Shown: positions 18,087-27,041, counted from the first letter of the stretch. The stretch: DNA of 64,000 nucleotides from Pyrinomonadaceae bacterium (GCA_026129865.1 JAHCHG010000001.1:62001-126000), one strand, 5' to 3'. Notes: generated by a model not told the origin, from the sequence alone. Translations and numbers: made by a program.

Positions 18087-19080
18087 TGCTTTTTTCTTTG
18101 ACCGCCGGAGCGTAATGAATACAGCGGACCTCTGAATTGTTATCAACCTGATAAAGCGGAATTTCTAATTTCGAACATTCCGGAAGCGAAACGGTGCAGC
18201 GCGGTTCGAAATGGCAGCCTTCGGGAAGATTTGTCGGACTCGGCACAACTCCTTCAATGGTTAAAAGGCGAGTTTCCTTTTCTTCTCCGATGCCGCGAAT
18301 CTTCGGAACCGAACGAAGAAGTCCCTGCGTATACGGATGTTTTGGATTTTCGAAAATAGTTTCGACCGGTGCTTCTTCGACGATCTTTCCGGTATACATA
18401 ACGCAAACACGGTCGGCGACTTCGGCAACAACGCCGAGGTCGTGCGTGATCAATAAAACGCCGAGTTTTCGAGTTTTCCGAAGTCCGTCGAGCAACTCCA
18501 AAATTTGAGCCTGGATCGTAACATCCAGCGCTGTCGTCGGTTCGTCCGCGATCAGCAGTTCCGGATTGCATGCCAGCGCCATCGCGATCATTATCCGCTG
18601 GCGCATTCCTCCCGAAAGTTGATGCGGGTAATCGGAAAAGCGGGTTTCCGGAGCTGGAATCGCGACTTCATCCATTGCGGCGACCGCCGCATCGCGTGCC
18701 TGCGATTTATTCAGTTTTTGATGCAGACGGATCGCTTCGGCGATCTGTTCGCCGACGGTATAAACGGGATTCAGCGAGGTCATCGGATCTTGAAAGATCA
18801 TTGCTATATCGTTTCCGCGAATTTGCCGCATACGTTCCTCGGAAACTTTACCCAGATCCTCGTCCTTAAACTTGATCGAACCGCCGACGATCTTTCCCGG
18901 AGGCGCGATCAGGCGCATAACCGACAGCGCAGTGATAGATTTTCCGCAGCCCGATTCGCCGACAAGCCCCAAAAGTTCCCCTTCATCAATGTAAAACGAT
19001 ACATCGTTTACCGCCTTGACGAGCCCGGCACGCGTCGGAAAATGTGTTTGTAAATTTTCTATCTCTAATAAATGGGACAT
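18073..19080 (-). CDS. oppD: Peptide ABC transporter ATP-binding protein (OppD/DppD type)
   Basis: The other ATPase of the oligopeptide/dipeptide importer, 335 residues. Walker A is GESGCGKS, the ABC signature is [15 protein letters not shown], Walker B is [12 protein letters not shown], and [15 protein letters not shown] is the cysteine-containing C-terminal segment. It is the first gene of the four-gene unit oppD-GNAT-Uma2-oppF, where all ends overlap. It is divergent from the S41 protease at 19279. The permease and substrate-binding genes are not adjacent, so the substrate is not defined by context. Confidence 0.92.
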   Translation of the reverse strand: MSHLLEIENLQTHFPTRAGLVKAVNDVSFYIDEGELLGLVGESGCGKSITALSVMRLIAPPGKIVGGSIKFKDEDLGKVSEERMRQIRGNDIAMIFQDPMTSLNPVYTVGEQIAEAIRLHQKLNKSQARDAAVAAMDEVAIPAPETRFSDYPHQLSGGMRQRIMIAMALACNPELLIADEPTTALDVTIQAQILELLDGLRKTRKLGVLLITHDLGVVAEVADRVCVMYTGKIVEEAPVETIFENPKHPYTQGLLRSVPKIRGIGEEKETRLLTIEGVVPSPTNLPEGCHFEPRCTVSLPECSKLEIPLYQVDNNSEVRCIHYAPAVKEKSNGAN

Positions 19081-19278
19081 CGGTTTAGCGGGAAAAACGC
19101 AAAATGCGAGTATCGTAGATCATAATTTTGCCGGAAAACATTTATCGTTTTCCAGGTTCTGAGTCATTCAGGCGTGCAACCAAACATATCGCTTTTTACT
19201 CTAAGGGATGTTATCATTTTTCTGCCAAATTGTTGTAATTGCTTCGCTCGAAGCAGGAATAATAGGAGATTTTTTGTA

Positions 19279-21000
19279 GTGAAAAAAAGTTCAAATCTTG
19301 TCTTGGGTCTATTTCTAACCATTTTTCTATTTTCAACTTCATTCGCACAGGCACCGCAAAGCGTTTCCCGCGGATCTGCGGCATTAGCTGATGCTAAGAA
19401 AACGTCGCAGCCGTCCAAAGTAACGGTTGAAGACATTGAACGCGATATGGCTGAAGCGTTGACGATAATCGAAAACAATCACGTCAACGGAAACAATCTC
19501 GATTATAACGGGTTGTTCAAAACCTCCATCGATTCGATGCTGCACACGCTCGATCCGCATTCAAATTATTTCGACGCAAAGGAATATGAAGAATTTCGAA
19601 CAAATCAAAGTTCGCAGTATTTCGGCATCGGGGCGACGATCGGCGATCTCAGCGATAAAGATGGAAAAGTAATTGCGACGTTTATAAAAGCGACATTTGA
19701 CGGCGCGCCGGCGCATCGCGCAGGGCTGCGTTACGGAGACAAGATCCTGTCCGTCAACGGCACGTCAATGGTCGGAAAGCCGTATTTTGAAGTTCGAGAT
19801 TTTCTCCGCGGTCCGCGCGGAACGGTTGCGAAACTTACGGTCGAAAAGTTTGGTTCGGGCAAGACGGAAACTGTTGAGATAATTCGTGACGCCGTTTCGC
19901 AGCCGTCGATCGCAGAATCGTATATGATCCGCCCGGGCGTCGGGTATATCGGAATGACGGGTGGTTTTAATCAGACGACCTACGCCGAATTTCACGAGGC
20001 AATGCAGCGCTTGAAGGCGCAGGGCATGACAAACCTCGTGTTGGATCTGAGAGATAACGGCGGCGGACTTGTCAGCCAGGCTTATCAGGTTTCCAACACG
20101 TTTCTGTCGCGGGGTCAGACGATCTTTACCCAAAAAGGCAGAATTCAGGGAGTGGAAAATAATTATCAGGCAGACAACTATACGCCGGACGACACCCCGA
20201 TCGTAATTTTGGTAAACCGCAATACCGCGTCGGCTTCGGAAATCTTAGCAGGCGCTTTGCAGGATCACGACCGTGCGCTAATCGTCGGAGAAAACACGTT
20301 TGGAAAGGGACTAGTTCAAAATCCGTTCCAACTTGAATACGGCTCGATGCTGCTTTTGACGATCGCGAAATATGAAACACCAGCCGGACGATTGATCCAG
20401 CGCGATTATTCCGATGGAAATCTCTACAATTATTACACCAATGGCGGAACTCTTCGTGATGAGGACAAACAAAAGACTCCGAACGGCGCCGAAAGTAAGA
20501 CAGATTCCGGGAGAACGGTTTACGGCGGCGGCGGAATAAATCCTGACGAATATGTTAAATCGCAGACAATAACGACGACCAAAGCACGGTTTCAGAGGAA
20601 ATTGAACGATCCTATTTTTGCGTTTGTTCTCGATCTCGCTTACGGGAAAGTTCCGGGATTTGAAAATTATAAAGTCGACCGCCCGATAGAGTTCAACTAC
20701 ACGTTAAAATCAAGCGATTTTCCGATCGATAAGCGCATCTTTGATGCATTTAAGAACTTTGCAACAACAAAATACGGCTTTTCACAAGCGCAGATCGACT
20801 CTGAAAAGGAGTTTGTCGAACGCGCTCTTCGAACCGAGTTTGTAACTGCATCTTTTGGTTCTACCACCTCTTTTCAAGTCTTTAACGAATATGACTCGCA
20901 GTTAAAGCGCGCTATCGAGCTCTTGCCGGAGGCAAAGCAGCTTGCGATCCAGGGCGCGCGCGCAAACGCCGAAAAGCGCGAACCAAGCAGGAATAAATAA
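19279..21000 (+). CDS. S41 carboxy-terminal processing protease
   Basis: A 573-residue exported protease. The start is taken as the GTG at 19279 because AGGAG lies 10 nt upstream (19264-19268) and the signal peptide (LFLTIFLFSTSFAQ) follows directly; the upstream in-frame ATG would add a hydrophilic extension. A PDZ domain follows (FDGAPAHRAGLRYGDKILSVNG). The catalytic Ser is in NTASASEILAGAL and the catalytic Lys in NTFGKGLVQ, 25 residues apart as in E. coli Prc. It is a close relative of the S41 gene at 54777. Likely roles are periplasmic tail processing or quality control. Confidence 0.92.
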   Translation: MKKSSNLVLGLFLTIFLFSTSFAQAPQSVSRGSAALADAKKTSQPSKVTVEDIERDMAEALTIIENNHVNGNNLDYNGLFKTSIDSMLHTLDPHSNYFDAKEYEEFRTNQSSQYFGIGATIGDLSDKDGKVIATFIKATFDGAPAHRAGLRYGDKILSVNGTSMVGKPYFEVRDFLRGPRGTVAKLTVEKFGSGKTETVEIIRDAVSQPSIAESYMIRPGVGYIGMTGGFNQTTYAEFHEAMQRLKAQGMTNLVLDLRDNGGGLVSQAYQVSNTFLSRGQTIFTQKGRIQGVENNYQADNYTPDDTPIVILVNRNTASASEILAGALQDHDRALIVGENTFGKGLVQNPFQLEYGSMLLLTIAKYETPAGRLIQRDYSDGNLYNYYTNGGTLRDEDKQKTPNGAESKTDSGRTVYGGGGINPDEYVKSQTITTTKARFQRKLNDPIFAFVLDLAYGKVPGFENYKVDRPIEFNYTLKSSDFPIDKRIFDAFKNFATTKYGFSQAQIDSEKEFVERALRTEFVTASFGSTTSFQVFNEYDSQLKRAIELLPEAKQLAIQGARANAEKREPSRNK

Positions 21001-21019
21001 ACAAGCACTAAGCAAATAA

Positions 21020-21057
21020 AAAAACCGCTGCAGCGTATTTCGGCTGCGGCGGTTTTT
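21020..21057. terminator. Terminator after the S41 gene
   Basis: The arms at 21020-21034 and 21043-21057 pair over 15 positions with one G-U, have an 8-nt loop, start in an A-run and end in TTTTT. It is 20 nt after the S41 stop and also follows the small convergent gene at 21080-21247, so it works in both directions. Confidence 0.85.
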
Positions 21058-21079
21058 AGTTATGTTTTCGAATGTTCGA

Positions 21080-21247
21080 TCAAAACAACCAGACGATAAA
21101 ATAGTAAATTCCGATCCCGGCGGCAATCAAAAGCGCAAGAATCACTATTATCGATCCCGCTGCGACCATCTTAAACTTCTTGTACCGGTTGTCGTCGGTC
21201 GGATTCAAAGCGGTCTGCGGAAAATACGGCGGTGGTCTTTTACTCAT
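21080..21247 (-). CDS. Small single-pass membrane protein, 55 residues
   Basis: This short gene begins MSKRPPPYFPQTALNP, is followed by a basic stretch (NRYKKFKMV) and has one hydrophobic helix (residues about 29-54) ending IVWLF. AGGAG lies about 9 nt upstream of the ATG (21257-21261). It sits 73 nt after the M28 peptidase stop on the same strand and before a bidirectional terminator, so it may be the last gene of that unit. The pattern of a proline-rich cytosolic N-terminus and a C-terminal helix suggests a membrane-anchored partner protein. No function is recognised. Confidence 0.7.
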   Translation of the reverse strand: MSKRPPPYFPQTALNPTDDNRYKKFKMVAAGSIIVILALLIAAGIGIYYFIVWLF

Positions 21248-21320
21248 AAGATAATGCTCCTGAAAATTAATAATTTCGATATTAACCGATGGATCGTCGG
21301 CTTGTCATTCGGCGCGAACG

Positions 21321-22739
21321 CTATCGCGGAAGCGGCTGTTCGAGATTTGCGAGTCCGTAAGCCAAAACCGCCATGACTGCGCCGTTTTCGGCAAGCTGCC
21401 GGGCGTCGATCTTGTCGAACGTATCCGCCGCCGTGTGGTGATAATCAAAATATGTCCGCGTGTCATACCATGGTCCGAACGAAGGAACGCTAAGCTCGGT
21501 CAGCGTGCTGATATCGGAGCTTGCATTCGGTTTTTGATCGATCTGTCCGGCGCCCTGCGCTTTCAGTATTTCGGCAAGAGGGGCAAGAAACGGTATTGCG
21601 GCTGGCTTTCCGGCAAAAATAAAGCCGATCGGGTGACTTGCACCCAGATCGCTTTCAATGGCGGCAAAATGTTTCGATACGTCCGCTTTTTCAGCGTAAG
21701 TCCGTGCGCCGACAAAACCATTCTCTTCATTCATAAATGCGACCAATCTGATAGTTCGCTTCGGCTTTAGTCCTAGTTTTTTCAAGAGCGCAGGAACCTG
21801 CATTGCAGCGGCAACGCCGGCAGCGTCGTCCAACGCACCTTGACCGAGATCCCATGAATCCAAATGTCCGCCGACTACTACGATCTCATCCGGTTTTTCC
21901 GTGCCCTTTAGATCAGCTATAACGTTGTAACTTATAGTATCTTCGAATGTTTGCGGCGTTAGCACGAGATTCATCCGAACCGTTCCCTGACCCGCAAGAT
22001 ATGCGATAAGTTCAGCGTCTTCAAAGGTTACCGCCGCTGCAGGAATTTTCGTCACATCATTGGAATACCGCATTGCGCCGGTATGAGCCAGCCTGTTTTG
22101 CGATCCGCCCGCAGATCGAACCAGCACAGCCGCCGCGCCCAACTTCGCAGCTTCTATTGCGCCGCCGCTGCGATATGTCGAAACTTCTCCGTATGCATTT
22201 CCGCCAAAACCCGCTGCTGCTAATTCCCGGTCGAATCTCACATCAAATAAAACGATCTTTCCTTCGATCTTTTCGCGACCAAGTTTCTTTAAATGTTCAA
22301 AACTTTTAACGACGACGATCTCGGCTTTCAGCCCGCCGGAAGCTGTTGGGACGGAGCCGCCGAGCGTGGTTAACGTAATCTTATGGACAGTACCCGGAGT
22401 CATTTCATTCCACGAAATGAGTTCACCGCGCTCGTCTCCGCGAACCCAATGGGGAACCTTCAACTCCTGAAGCTGAACTTCAAGACCGAGCTTTTTCATC
22501 TCATCCGCAACATATCTCACGGCGCGTTCCGCTTGCGCCGAACCCGTCAGCCGTGGTCCGATGTTGTACGAGATAAACCGCGTTTGTGAAAAAGCGTAAT
22601 CGCTTGCAAGAGCGGCTCGCTGCAGTTCCTGAAGCTGCAAAAGCGTTTCATCGGAGTAATATTCCGACTTCACCTGTGCAAAACTTGAGACGCTAAAGAC
22701 AGCAATTGCAATTAAATATAGGAAAAGTTTAATTTTCAT
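21321..22739 (-). CDS. M28-family zinc aminopeptidase with PA domain, exported
   Basis: A 472-residue exported peptidase. The signal peptide ends near SSFAQ. A protease-associated (PA) insert occupies about residues 130-250. The M28 catalytic core carries GGHLDSWDLGQGALDDAAG (His292, Asp304), FMNEENGF (Glu338/Glu339), IESDLGASHP and a C-terminal DYHHTAADT, together giving the five ligands of a two-zinc site. It probably trims N-terminal amino acids from extracellular or periplasmic peptides. The neighbouring M1 aminopeptidase is divergently transcribed, and the opp genes nearby make a peptide-use theme plausible. Confidence 0.9.
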   Translation of the reverse strand: MKIKLFLYLIAIAVFSVSSFAQVKSEYYSDETLLQLQELQRAALASDYAFSQTRFISYNIGPRLTGSAQAERAVRYVADEMKKLGLEVQLQELKVPHWVRGDERGELISWNEMTPGTVHKITLTTLGGSVPTASGGLKAEIVVVKSFEHLKKLGREKIEGKIVLFDVRFDRELAAAGFGGNAYGEVSTYRSGGAIEAAKLGAAAVLVRSAGGSQNRLAHTGAMRYSNDVTKIPAAAVTFEDAELIAYLAGQGTVRMNLVLTPQTFEDTISYNVIADLKGTEKPDEIVVVGGHLDSWDLGQGALDDAAGVAAAMQVPALLKKLGLKPKRTIRLVAFMNEENGFVGARTYAEKADVSKHFAAIESDLGASHPIGFIFAGKPAAIPFLAPLAEILKAQGAGQIDQKPNASSDISTLTELSVPSFGPWYDTRTYFDYHHTAADTFDKIDARQLAENGAVMAVLAYGLANLEQPLPR

Positions 22740-22891
22740 TTGGTCACCTTTGAATTCCCTGCCATCATATCTAATCGGTTGTTAGAAAGGAAGTTTTGCG
22801 GTCGATATTCCTCTTTTTGTGAATTCTAACATTTCCGGATTTTCCCCAAAATAAGTTCAAAGAAATACTTTTGGTTAGGTTCAGATAATTT

Positions 22892-24586
22892 ATGAGATTC
22901 TGGAAGATAAAATTTGCGTTTGCGCTGGTTATTTTGCTGGCGCCGATATTGACAGTTCACGCACAGCGGTCAAGGATCGGCTTCAGCCCCGTAAGAACAT
23001 TTGACGCGCTCCATTATTCGATCGACACGAAATTTGATCGGAGACAGAAAATGATCTTTGGCGAAACAACCGTAAAACTTAAACCGCTCAGGGACAAGTT
23101 TCGTTCGGTCGAACTCGATTCTGTCGGACTTAGTTATGTTTCCGTTTCGCTTTTGAATGGAACCCCGCTCAAATTTAGCGTATCTCGAGAATCCGTAAAG
23201 ATCGCGCTCGACAAAGATTACGCCAGGAACGATACGATCGGTATTAAATTGATGTACAGTTCCAAGCCGTCGAAAGGTGTCTACTTTGTCGACGCAAGCA
23301 AGCGTTCTTCGAACATTGTTTACGACGCGCAGGTTTGGACGCAGGGCGAGACCGCAGAAACGCGGCATTGGTTCCCGTCATACGATTTTCCCGACGACAA
23401 GGCGACGACTGAGCAGTTCATCACAGTCGAAGAAGGTGAAACGGCGATCGCCAACGGCGAACTGATCGGTATTCGCCCTAATTCGGACGGCACGCGGACA
23501 TTTCATTTCTCGATGAAAGTGCCGCATTCGACATATTTAACGTCGCTCGTCGTGGGAAACTATAAAAGGATCGACGAAACTTACCGTAATGTCGCCCTTG
23601 GTTATTTCATTTATCCGGATCATTCGAACATTTTTCGAAAAGCTTTTGGAAAAACGCGTGAAATGATGCGTGTTTTTGAAGAGGTCACCGGTATCGATTA
23701 CCCGTTCAATAAATACGATCAAACGCTCGTCGCCAAGTTTGAACTCGGCGGAATGGAAAATATTACCGCAACGACGCTTTCGGATAGAGAAATTCTTCTA
23801 GCCGATTTTCCGACGCTTCAGCCGGGCGTTGAAGATCTTGTTGCGCATGAGCTTGCGCATTCGTGGTTTGGAAATCTTGTAACTTGTAAAAATTGGTCCG
23901 AGCTCTGGTTAAACGAAGGGTTTGCAACCTTTATGGAAGCCGTTTTTCGCGAAAGAACGAACGGTCGCAGCGACTATATTCAAAAGATCCAGGCTGATGT
24001 CAAAGATTATTTTGCCGACGACATCTATAAAAAAAATCCGCACGGAGTTTTTAACTGTTTTCCGGATTTGAAGAATGACGAATCGATGTTCGATTCGATC
24101 GTATATCAAAAAGCCGGTGCGGTGATCCATACTCTGCGGGAAACTGTCGGCGACGACGCGTTCTGGCGCGGGGTGAAGATGTATCTACGCAGACATCGCG
24201 GCGGAAATGTAGAGACGTCAGACTTGAAAAAGGCGATGGAAGAAGCGTCAAAGACGGATCTTGATTGGTTTTTCGATCAATGGGTTTACGGCGGCGGTTA
24301 TCCGAAGATAAATATCGATCCTGTGTTCTATGAAAATGAAGGTCGGATTGAGCTCGATATTTCGCAAATTCAGAAGAGCGACGCGCTCGTTCCGGAAGCA
24401 TTTATTATTCCGCTTGAAATTGAACTTGAATTCCCTGATGGTCGCAAAGCAGAAATGATCAGGATCACAAAAAAGGACGAGAAATTTAATTTTCCGGCAG
24501 ATACAAAACCGGTTTCGATCGTCATCGATCCCGCGGTCAAGATTCCCTTAAAACGGGTGAAGGTCCAAAAAATAAAAACCCGATAG
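22892..24586 (+). CDS. M1-family zinc aminopeptidase, exported
   Basis: A 564-residue exported metallopeptidase. The signal peptide ends near TVHAQ. The exopeptidase motif GGMEN is at 286-290 and the zinc motif HELAH at 319-323, with the third ligand Glu342 in LWLNEGFATF. After the catalytic domain a short segment (about residues 485-564) forms the end; the large C-terminal helical domain of aminopeptidase N is absent, as in other short M1 enzymes. It is divergent from the M28 gene and convergent with the riboswitch transcript on the other strand, which would run antisense into its 3' end if it read through the terminator. Confidence 0.9.
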   Translation: MRFWKIKFAFALVILLAPILTVHAQRSRIGFSPVRTFDALHYSIDTKFDRRQKMIFGETTVKLKPLRDKFRSVELDSVGLSYVSVSLLNGTPLKFSVSRESVKIALDKDYARNDTIGIKLMYSSKPSKGVYFVDASKRSSNIVYDAQVWTQGETAETRHWFPSYDFPDDKATTEQFITVEEGETAIANGELIGIRPNSDGTRTFHFSMKVPHSTYLTSLVVGNYKRIDETYRNVALGYFIYPDHSNIFRKAFGKTREMMRVFEEVTGIDYPFNKYDQTLVAKFELGGMENITATTLSDREILLADFPTLQPGVEDLVAHELAHSWFGNLVTCKNWSELWLNEGFATFMEAVFRERTNGRSDYIQKIQADVKDYFADDIYKKNPHGVFNCFPDLKNDESMFDSIVYQKAGAVIHTLRETVGDDAFWRGVKMYLRRHRGGNVETSDLKKAMEEASKTDLDWFFDQWVYGGGYPKINIDPVFYENEGRIELDISQIQKSDALVPEAFIIPLEIELEFPDGRKAEMIRITKKDEKFNFPADTKPVSIVIDPAVKIPLKRVKVQKIKTR

Positions 24587-24595
24587 GCTAAAATC

Positions 24596-24627
24596 AAAAA
24601 GTTCCGCCCTGTAAGCGGAACTTTTTT
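24596..24627. terminator. Bidirectional terminator between M1 gene and riboswitch transcript
   Basis: AAAAAGTTCCGC (24596-24607) and GCGGAACTTTTTT (24615-24627) form a 12-bp stem with a 7-nt loop. It has T-runs on both strands. It lies 9 nt after the M1 stop on the plus strand, and on the minus strand about 110 nt after the riboswitch aptamer. Confidence 0.85.
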
Positions 24628-24735
24628 CTTTGAGAAGACGGATGTCTTTGTTTGAACTGTTGAAAAATCAAAAGGATGCGAAGCACACACAAAATCGCAC
24701 CAAAACGGCATTAATTTTTCAGTGTCTTCTTCACC

Positions 24736-24876
24736 GCACCTACGAGGTTAGCTGTCGGGCTAGGGATGAAGAAGCTCCCCCGTCTTTTTCCAAGAAAATG
24801 ACTTCGCCCCGCGATCAGATCGAAACCGGATCGAATGGTTCCCCCGTGCCGTTTTACAGTTAAACGGCTTCGGCGC
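24736..24876 (-). ncRNA. Cyclic-di-AMP riboswitch (ydaO/yuaA class)
   Basis: Read on the minus strand, this segment contains the conserved core of the ydaO aptamer: CACGGGGGAACCA (around 24836-24848), GGGGCGAAGUC, a GGGAG...AUCCC helix and CCGACAGCUAACCUCG (24743-24758) near the 3' end. GCGCC (24872-24876) pairs with GGUGC (24736-24740) to close P1, and GCCGUUU/AAAACGGC form the next helix. These match the order of the published Thermoanaerobacter aptamer as I recall it. The class binds cyclic di-AMP and usually turns expression off. No gene follows: a terminator lies about 110 nt downstream and then the 3' end of a convergent M1 gene. Confidence 0.9.
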
Positions 24877-24896
24877 TTAAGTTTTCAACAAAATAA

Positions 24897-24925
24897 AATA
24901 TATCACCCGAATGCCGTATTAGCAA
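24897..24925 (-). promoter_or_regulatory. Sigma70-like promoter of the riboswitch transcript
   Basis: On the minus strand TTGCTA (24920-24925) and TATATT (24897-24902) are separated by 17 nt. A start about 7-10 nt further would place the 5' end just before the P1 helix of the aptamer at 24876. The spacing and boxes agree with the two tRNA promoters in this window. Confidence 0.6.
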
Positions 24926-24942
24926 GAGTCTCGCAAAAAAAT

Positions 24943-25389
24943 CTATTTCGCCGGAAACAGTTGATATAGCATAAGATAGACGAATACACCTGTTATTGAA
25001 ACGTAGAGCCAGATCGGAAAAACCCATCTGGCGAGTTTTTTATGAGTATCGTATCGACCTTTTAATCCGCGCCAGAGTGTGACAAGTACAAACGGCGCGA
25101 TAGCCGTCGCCAGGACCGTATGCGTCAACAAGATCGTGCGGTAAATAGGAACGACAACTCCTTCGCCTGTAAATCTTGTCGGTCCGATTCCGAAATAGTA
25201 CGTTCTGATGGAATGATGGATGATATATGAAACCAGAAACAGCGCAGAAACAGAACAAGCGCTGATCATGCAGAAACGGTGCTTCGATATCTGTTTTCGA
25301 CGGATGAAATAAAAGCCGGATATCAAAAAAACTCCGCTTAAAGCATTAAGCGAAGCATTTAAGTGCGGCAAGATCTGTAAAAAATTCAT
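24943..25389 (-). CDS. DUF420 membrane protein (CtaM/YozB-like)
   Basis: A 148-residue protein with four to five hydrophobic segments. The family signature HHSIRTYYFGIGPTRFTGEG and HTVLATAIAPFVLVTLWRGLKGRYDTHKKLARW are clear, with histidines at the membrane boundary that could bind heme or copper. In Firmicutes a DUF420 protein (CtaM) is needed for an active heme-copper oxidase. It is the last gene of the heme O synthase - oxidase subunit III - DUF420 unit, with a 13-nt gap to subunit III, which fits an oxidase assembly role. No terminator hairpin was seen before the riboswitch promoter. Confidence 0.88.
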   Translation of the reverse strand: MNFLQILPHLNASLNALSGVFLISGFYFIRRKQISKHRFCMISACSVSALFLVSYIIHHSIRTYYFGIGPTRFTGEGVVVPIYRTILLTHTVLATAIAPFVLVTLWRGLKGRYDTHKKLARWVFPIWLYVSITGVFVYLMLYQLFPAK

Positions 25390-25402
25390 AGACGGCGCAG
25401 CT

Positions 25403-26137
25403 CTATTTCCAAAAACCTAAAAGAACGACAAGTACGATCCAAAGACCATCCATAAAATGCCAGTACCAACCGATGACATTCGCAAACATTTTCCGATTCT
25501 GCAGTTCGACTTCATCATTTGTCGGAAGCCATGTTCGGAGCACGAGGTAACCCAATGCTGTTATCCCGCCGAGGACATGAATAGCGTGAATTGCCGTTAA
25601 AATGTAGAAAAATCCAGCGTAAGGATTGCTCGCCATATAAACGCCCTGCATAAAGAGCGTCAGCCACAAAACAAGCTGTGAAGCAATGAAAACTCCGCCG
25701 AGCGCTGTCGTCGCGAGAAGCCATTTCCTGGCTCTTTCCTGTTGTTCGGCAATGATGGACCGCCGTGCGAAGATAAAAGTTAAGCTGCTGGAAAAAAGAA
25801 GAGCAGTGCTGACAAATACCTGAACCGGAAAGCGGAATGGCTTCCATTCGTAGACCCCTTTTGTCGAGATTACGATATACGCCCCGATCAAGCCGCCAAA
25901 CGTCATTAAGACAACCAGGAGCACAAACCACATGCCGATCCGGAACTTATTAGACGGATATATCTCGTCCTCGAGGTCGCCTTCGGGAATGTTGTTACCG
26001 GGATTGTTTCCTCCGCCGCCGTTCTCATCGCCGCCGTTTTGATTGTTCGAACCGCCGCCGAGTCCGCTCCGCCGGGAACGCCGTCCGGCGATCCGCTTTT
26101 CCTCATCCTCGATTTTTTCGATCAATCCGACTTTCAT
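25403..26137 (-). CDS. Heme-copper oxidase subunit III family protein
   Basis: A 244-residue membrane protein with five hydrophobic segments. FRIGMWFVLLVVLMTFGGLIGAYIV, FRFPVQVFVSTALLFSSSLTF and GFFYILTAIHAIHVLGGI match subunit III of cytochrome c or quinol oxidases; the His-rich helix and the C-terminal NVIGWYWHFMDGLWIVLVVLLGFW are diagnostic. The first 65 residues are a hydrophilic, Gly/Asn-rich cytosolic extension not usual for this family. It lies 1 nt from the heme O synthase gene. Subunits I and II are not in the window, so the oxidase core is encoded elsewhere. Confidence 0.88.
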   Translation of the reverse strand: MKVGLIEKIEDEEKRIAGRRSRRSGLGGGSNNQNGGDENGGGGNNPGNNIPEGDLEDEIYPSNKFRIGMWFVLLVVLMTFGGLIGAYIVISTKGVYEWKPFRFPVQVFVSTALLFSSSLTFIFARRSIIAEQQERARKWLLATTALGGVFIASQLVLWLTLFMQGVYMASNPYAGFFYILTAIHAIHVLGGITALGYLVLRTWLPTNDEVELQNRKMFANVIGWYWHFMDGLWIVLVVLLGFWK

Positions 26138-26138
26138 G

Positions 26139-27041
26139 TTATTTGTTGTTCACAACCATTAACGCAAAAAGCAAGGGAAGGTAAATTACCGAAACAAGCA
26201 GTAGTTTTCGAGCCTTTTCGACGGTTTTCGCACGTGCCATTTCGATACTTGATTTTAAGAACCAGACTCCGAGGACGATCGATCCGACAAGGTAGATCAG
26301 ACCGGCGAATCCTAGAAAATATGGCGCGACGCTTATCGGGAGAAGAATTATCGTGAAAATGACGATCTGCTGCGCCGTTATTTTTCCTTCAGGCTCGACA
26401 ACCGGGAGCATTTTGATCCCCGCCTTGGCATATTCATCCTTATACATCCATGCGATCGCCAAAAAATGCGGGAACTGCCATAAAAACAGAAGCGCGAACA
26501 GCGCCCAGGCGCCCAACGTGATCTCGTTCGCCGCCGCTGTCCAGCCCATCAAAGGAGGCATCGCTCCCGGCAGAGCACCGATCGCGGTCGAAGCCGATGT
26601 TCGCGTTTTCAGCGGAGTATAAAGAAATACATAGCCGACAATTACTACGATTCCCAAAACGGCGGTCAGCGCGTTGACGAGAAAGAAAAGATAGGTTTCC
26701 GCACCGAGGCAAAGCAGAATACCGAACATCAACGCTTCATTTGGAGAGACCTTTTCCGTCGGTATCGGACGCGACGCCGTACGCTTCATCAAAATGTCCG
26801 TTTCGCGCTCCCAATATTGATTCAAGGTCGCAACTCCGAACGCCAAAAGCGTGATCCCAAGCATTGCGTTAACGAAAAGGATCACGTCAAACTTCCCTAC
26901 CGTTCCGAGATAAAAGCTTGCCGCCGCCGTCAAAACGAGCATGAACGCAATTCGCGGTTTGGTCAGTTCGAAAAATGCTAAGAGCTTTTCGCGGACACCG
27001 ATCACTCTCGATTGCGGTATTTCTGCAGTTGTTAATTCCAT
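26139..27041 (-). CDS. ctaB: Protoheme IX farnesyltransferase (heme O synthase)
   Basis: This 300-residue inner-membrane UbiA-family prenyltransferase adds farnesyl to heme B to make heme O for terminal oxidases. The Asp-rich substrate motif is NQYWERETDILMKRTASRPI, and the second motif region is YTPLKTRTSASTAIGALPGAMPPLMG. Nine hydrophobic segments fit the family. It is the first gene of a three-gene unit with oxidase subunit III (1-nt gap) and DUF420. A likely promoter lies upstream. It is divergent from the ResB/CcsA genes, so heme use for oxidases and for c-type cytochromes is clustered here. Confidence 0.95.
   Translation of the reverse strand: MELTTAEIPQSRVIGVREKLLAFFELTKPRIAFMLVLTAAASFYLGTVGKFDVILFVNAMLGITLLAFGVATLNQYWERETDILMKRTASRPIPTEKVSPNEALMFGILLCLGAETYLFFLVNALTAVLGIVVIVGYVFLYTPLKTRTSASTAIGALPGAMPPLMGWTAAANEITLGAWALFALLFLWQFPHFLAIAWMYKDEYAKAGIKMLPVVEPEGKITAQQIVIFTIILLPISVAPYFLGFAGLIYLVGSIVLGVWFLKSSIEMARAKTVEKARKLLLVSVIYLPLLFALMVVNNK

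Noticed and set aside
18505-19053. Plus-strand frame of 182 residues opposite oppD
   Set aside because: Fully antisense to a gene with all ABC motifs and without any motif of its own.
24370-24711. Minus-strand frame of 113 residues as the target of the c-di-AMP riboswitch
   Set aside because: It overlaps the M1 gene for over 200 nt, lacks an RBS and recognisable domain, and a terminator hairpin lies inside it.
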